Of a DNA stretch of 25,503 nt, positions 23,269 to 25,503 are shown in pieces. The notes beneath the pieces were generated by a model. It was not told where the DNA came from, ran no database searches, and worked only from the letters and a program-made list of their open reading frames with translations. Origin of the DNA: Alphaproteobacteria bacterium (GTDB taxonomy: Bacteria > Pseudomonadota > Alphaproteobacteria > Rs-D84); NCBI GenBank assembly GCA_013316395.1, contig WSMU01000011.1, positions 1-25,503 of the forward strand, read 5' to 3'. Numbering within the stretch: the first letter of the stretch is position 1; each line of letters starts with the position of its first letter. The position numbers and the translations under genes were made by a program.

Positions 23269-23625
23269 ATGTCTGGAAAAAATTATTCCATTGATTTGCA
23301 GGCCATTCTTGAGCGTGAAGTAAAAACTATAACGGATAAAAAGCAGGAATATAAGTCCAAATTATCTCAAGAAGAATACGAAGCAAGTAAGCGCGGCTTA
23401 GAATATAGAATTTTGGACGAAAATAGAAAAACTCGAAACATTATATCGTGGATATTGGTAGGAATTTCTATTGGATGGCTTATTTTTACAGGAGTTGTTT
23501 TTATTCTTATTGGTTCATGTGTTCTAGATTTTTCCGACGGAGGTCAAATAACGTTTGTTGCTGGCTCGTTGGTTGAAGTTTTCGCATTGTGGAAAATATC
23601 TTTGCAGTATTTCTATAAAAATTAA
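23269..23625 (+). CDS. Small membrane protein, candidate toxin partner of the Panacea protein
   Basis: 118 residues from the ATG at 23269. GGAG (23257-23260) inside the upstream gene is the ribosome site, and the start is one base past its stop. The first half is charged and probably coiled (residues 1-60). Two hydrophobic segments follow (about 63-87 and 96-114) with a Cys between them. I do not recognise a family. In Panacea systems the second gene is usually the toxin, and some such toxins are membrane-active, which fits. It could instead be an unrelated membrane protein. Ends in a terminator. Confidence 0.65.
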   Translation: MSGKNYSIDLQAILEREVKTITDKKQEYKSKLSQEEYEASKRGLEYRILDENRKTRNIISWILVGISIGWLIFTGVVFILIGSCVLDFSDGGQITFVAGSLVEVFALWKISLQYFYKN

Positions 23626-23639
23626 ACTCATAAAAGGAT

Positions 23640-23665
23640 AAAGACCGCACGCCTACGGTCTTTTT
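23640..23665 (+). terminator. Intrinsic terminator after the Panacea pair
   Basis: AAAGACCG/CGGTCTTT with an 8-nt loop, followed by a T-rich run. It is also the boundary with the convergent lipoprotein unit. Confidence 0.8.
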
Positions 23666-23667
23666 CT

Positions 23668-23850
23668 TTAATACATGCCGCCAGAATAAATCAACGAAGC
23701 TGTATCAGAAATCCAAACACCTATAAGGATTCCTATTATTGCAAATGCTAGGACTATAAGCGTACGAAGAATATGCAGAATCTGTTTCGCGTTTATATCG
23801 TCTGTTTTAATTGGTTCCTGTTTTATTTGCTTTTCCATATTTTTTTGCAT
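23668..23850 (-). CDS. Small single-helix membrane protein
   Basis: A 60-residue protein with a charged, Lys-rich N-terminus (about 1-25) and one membrane helix (about 28-50), ending in a short Gly-containing tail. I chose the ATG at 23850 over the one at 23838 because AGAGG lies 7-8 nt upstream of it. It overlaps the end of the preceding lipoprotein gene by 28 nt, so it is probably coupled and part of the same transcript. Function unknown. Confidence 0.55.
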   Translation of the reverse strand: MQKNMEKQIKQEPIKTDDINAKQILHILRTLIVLAFAIIGILIGVWISDTASLIYSGGMY

Positions 23851-24377
23851 TCGTTTGCCTCTTTTTTATATTCTTGTTCAAAAGTTTCAAATGTGCGGGG
23901 AATTATAAAATCGTCGCGTGTACTTAAACGTGTGCAGGCACAGTCTACTAATTCTTTATTAGAACTGCGTTTATAAAAACCTGGATTATACATCCCTATT
24001 CCTGCAATATCATAGGCGGACACTCCTACCATTCTCATTTGTTCAGCCATACTGTAATATGTTTCTGTGAATATTTGTTTACATGTTGAAAGAAAGTACT
24101 TGCGCTGGGAATAATTCATTTTGATTGGTTCAGAACGACATGTTTGCCATTCTTCCGAATATTGTTCAAAACGCTTTTCTTTGTTTTTGGGTTTTATATC
24201 TTCGCGTTGCGACCATTTTTCACAAGCGCAAGAAATAACTATGTCATCCAACACGTTCTTTTTTCTGTCTTGCAACTCTTGTATACAGGTTTCGTAAAAT
24301 TGCTGACGCTGCTGTTCTGTATATTCACATCCGCCCAACATAATTACACACAAACATAATAGGCTAAATTTTTTCAT
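23823..24377 (-). CDS. Cys-rich lipoprotein of unknown function (third of a tandem set)
   Basis: A 184-residue protein with a lipoprotein signal peptide and lipobox LGGC (lipidated C17). The mature part repeats a pattern twice: a lone Cys in a helix, then a CxC pair (CIQEL ... CACEKW; CKQIF ... CACTRL), then a Cys ending the unit (TCRSE; ECKKIW). This suggests two related all-helical modules held by disulfides. AAGGA precedes the start, which overlaps the upstream lipoprotein gene by 14 nt. No family recognised. Confidence 0.75.
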   Translation of the reverse strand: MKKFSLLCLCVIMLGGCEYTEQQRQQFYETCIQELQDRKKNVLDDIVISCACEKWSQREDIKPKNKEKRFEQYSEEWQTCRSEPIKMNYSQRKYFLSTCKQIFTETYYSMAEQMRMVGVSAYDIAGIGMYNPGFYKRSSNKELVDCACTRLSTRDDFIIPRTFETFEQEYKKEANECKKIWKSK

Positions 24378-24813
24378 TTTTGTCCTTTTCGTGTTTATTT
24401 AAAATTGGTTCCATTTCTTTTTTGGCTTGCTTTATGATATCGGCATCACATATGCATTTCATATCTATATTTTGACGCCATATAAATCCGCCTGCATAAT
24501 TTCGTGCTTCAATAATACGTTCGTTTTCTGCTTTGTTCCATTCTTCGGTATAATATGAAATAGCAGCATCGCAATTATGTTCTCCATATGTTGCGACTAC
24601 TTTTTCTCCTGTTCCTTCGTTTGTACGAATTGTCCAGCCTCCTTCAATAGGTTTATAACCAACTGGTGGAATACTTGCCCATACTTGATATGCAATGGCG
24701 CATTCATTTTCTCCTGGCAATATTTCATACCAGTTTGGGTCAGGCGTTGAAACGGCTTCAACGCAAGCGGCTAATAAAATCCCGTTAATACATAACAGTA
24801 AATATTTCTTCAT
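24364..24813 (-). CDS. Cys-containing lipoprotein of unknown function (second of a tandem set)
   Basis: A 149-residue protein with signal peptide and lipobox LAAC (C17). The mature protein has Cys residues at ENECAIAY, HNCDAAI and a CxC pair in MKCICDADI, the same CxC feature as its neighbours, but is otherwise different. It has aromatic-rich segments (DPNWYEILPG; GGFIWRQN) and a highly charged C-terminus. AAAGG precedes the start. Probably attached to a periplasmic membrane face. Confidence 0.75.
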   Translation of the reverse strand: MKKYLLLCINGILLAACVEAVSTPDPNWYEILPGENECAIAYQVWASIPPVGYKPIEGGWTIRTNEGTGEKVVATYGEHNCDAAISYYTEEWNKAENERIIEARNYAGGFIWRQNIDMKCICDADIIKQAKKEMEPILNKHEKDKNEKI

Positions 24814-24829
24814 GTTTTAAACCTTTATT

Positions 24830-25162
24830 TTAAAATTTAATTGGTTTTACACCAGCACAGGAAAGACCATGTGCCGCAACGCGACGTGGAAACATTCGGC
24901 ATTCGCACCGTACGCGTGCACCTAAAATAGTCGGTCCCATCCATGGATGTTGGCGGCCATTCACTATGTAGGACGCTATTTCTTCGGTAAAGGCTTTTTC
25001 GGAATCTATAAGGTCAGCACGCAGGCAACGACACCATTGCTGGTCTTCGCCGCTTTTAGTGCAGTTATTATAAATAATATTCGCCGCCTTAGTACGAATG
25101 TCTGTTTGTTCGCATGCGCACAACGCTAAAACAAACGCCGACAAAATAAATAAGTTTTTCAT
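24830..25162 (-). CDS. Small Cys-rich lipoprotein (first of a tandem set)
   Basis: A 110-residue protein with signal peptide and lipobox LCAC (C17). The mature part has YNNCTKSGEDQQWCRCLRADLI, a lone Cys followed by CxC, then RCEC and a final Cys. This C-x(n)-CxC helix pattern is shared with the next two genes. AAGGA lies 7 nt before the ATG. It is the first gene after the structured leader and terminator at 25187-25360, so its expression probably depends on read-through. Confidence 0.72.
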   Translation of the reverse strand: MKNLFILSAFVLALCACEQTDIRTKAANIIYNNCTKSGEDQQWCRCLRADLIDSEKAFTEEIASYIVNGRQHPWMGPTILGARVRCECRMFPRRVAAHGLSCAGVKPIKF

Positions 25163-25186
25163 ATATGTTCCTTACTCTTATGTAAA

Positions 25187-25215
25187 CAAAAAAACCACCG
25201 GCATAGCGGGTGGTT
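25187..25215 (-). terminator. Intrinsic terminator in the lipoprotein-operon leader
   Basis: On the minus strand, AACCACC pairs with GGTGGTT (25215-25209 with 25199-25193) and is followed by a run of seven T. The plus strand has no T-run after the hairpin, so it acts on minus-strand RNA. It ends about 25 nt before the first lipoprotein ATG. Confidence 0.85.
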
Positions 25216-25363
25216 GGAGGTTCAGAACTATAATGTATTGAAAATAGCGGGCTTATTCTATATATTCGCCACCCTCCAACCCAAATGGGCTGAGGGTGTT
25301 TAATGTCCCCGCGGACACAATACATTAAAGGGTTCTGACGCCCAACACGGCAACCGTCATGTC
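25187..25363 (-). ncRNA. Structured RNA, candidate attenuator or riboswitch-like leader (or stand-alone ncRNA)
   Basis: A minus-strand RNA of about 177 nt bounded by a promoter and an intrinsic terminator. Helices: TCAGAAC with GTTCTGA (25338-25332 with 25228-25222); TAATGTATTG with CAATACATTA (25327-25318 with 25240-25231); a local hairpin TGTCC/GGACA with loop GCGG (25317-25304); and an apical hairpin CACCCTC/GAGGGTG with an inner CCC/GGG (25298-25270). An alternative 9-bp perfect pairing, GGTTGGAGG (25281-25273) with CCTCCAACC (25220-25212), would break both the apical hairpin and the terminator 5' arm. No coding function fits. I do not recognise the family; 6S RNA, an OMEGA/HEARO-type RNA and a true riboswitch are all open. 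Confidence 0.65.
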
Positions 25364-25369
25364 AAGTGT

Positions 25370-25397
25370 ATTCTACACTAAAAATCCTAAAAATCAA
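25370..25397 (-). promoter_or_regulatory. Promoter of the structured RNA and lipoprotein unit
   Basis: On the minus strand, TTGATT (25397-25392), a 16-nt spacer and TAGAAT (25375-25370). The expected start is near 25363, just before a small ACGG/CCGT hairpin and the long-range helices. Confidence 0.6.
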
Positions 25398-25410
25398 AAA
25401 CAAATACCAC

Positions 25411-25503
25411 AGGGGGGGGATTGAAAAGGGTATGGTGTTAATGTAAATAGGTTGAGTGGTTTATTTAAGTGGGTGGGATAGTGGATGGGGTGAATGGGTG
25501 GGG
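25411..25503. other. C-free, G-rich tract with G-quadruplex potential
   Basis: 93 nt on the plus strand without a single C. It includes an 8-G run (25412-25419) and, at 25471-25503, five runs of three or four G with short spacers, enough for an intramolecular G-quadruplex. On the minus strand it is C-rich and G-free, like a Rho-loading (rut) region for transcripts entering from the right. No ORF is seen here. It runs off the window edge. Confidence 0.6.

Noticed and set aside
25089..25325. 78-residue minus-strand ORF across the structured RNA
   Set aside because: It is a read-through of RNA helices and the terminator and overlaps the lipoprotein start in another frame; the complementary structure explains the sequence better.
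25325..25360. 11-codon ORF (MTVAVLGVRTL) at the 5' end of the structured RNA as a leader peptide
   Set aside because: No SD, almost leaderless and no amino-acid run; coincidental.
1..25503. CRISPR arrays, insertion sequences with transposase, rRNA genes
   Set aside because: No regularly spaced direct repeats, transposase ORF or rRNA sequence was seen.

Overview
The window looks like part of an alphaproteobacterial chromosome, probably from a host-associated or gut lineage with a compact genome. The reasons are the rpmI-rplT-pheS-pheT order, a Rickettsiales-like virB3-virB4 pair, a eukaryote-like (type 2) isoleucyl-tRNA synthetase, a YchF GTPase and very tight gene spacing with many 1-20 nt overlaps. 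This lineage call rests on gene content only; no search was run.

Layout. (1) 1-3481: a sigma70-type promoter, then virB3 and virB4 (type IV secretion inner-membrane protein and ATPase) and an overlapping secreted protein with an HExxH motif. (2) 3541-5974: an unknown two-helix membrane protein, a convergent short SufB/SufD-like protein read from a near-leaderless promoter, and ychF. (3) 14087 down to 6024, minus strand: one tightly packed transcription unit, mreC-mreD-mrdA-rodA-topA-dnaG, joining the cell-elongation machinery to topoisomerase I and primase. (4) 14222-18163, plus strand: rpmI, rplT, terminator, pheS, pheT, terminator. (5) 22134 down to 18224, minus strand: ileS, a Cys-rich small protein, nth. 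(6) 22301-25503: an accessory region with intact tRNA-Thr(CGU), a Panacea-domain protein paired with a small membrane protein (candidate toxin-antitoxin), a minus-strand set of three small Cys-rich lipoproteins plus a one-helix membrane protein, and a structured RNA leader.

The strongest new signals are regulatory. Upstream of ileS lies an unannotated 10-codon leader ORF with a Shine-Dalgarno sequence, encoding MMYNAIIIIK (four isoleucine codons in a row, using AUA, AUC and AUU). An intrinsic terminator follows it, 23 nt before the ileS start. This is the layout of ribosome-mediated attenuation responding to charged tRNA-Ile. Just upstream of the leader is a 45-nt 3' half of a tRNA-Thr gene whose 5' half is missing; its homology stops at the anticodon loop, as expected for an integrase attachment-site remnant. 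It would mark the left edge of an inserted element running rightward past the window.

At the right end, the minus strand has a promoter, a roughly 180-nt RNA with long-range complementary helices, and an intrinsic terminator ending about 22 nt before the first lipoprotein gene. A 9-bp perfect alternative pairing would disrupt both the apical hairpin and the terminator, so this may be an undescribed attenuator or riboswitch-like RNA, or a stand-alone ncRNA. The last 93 nt contain no C on the plus strand; this is G4-prone on the plus strand and rut-like on the minus strand.
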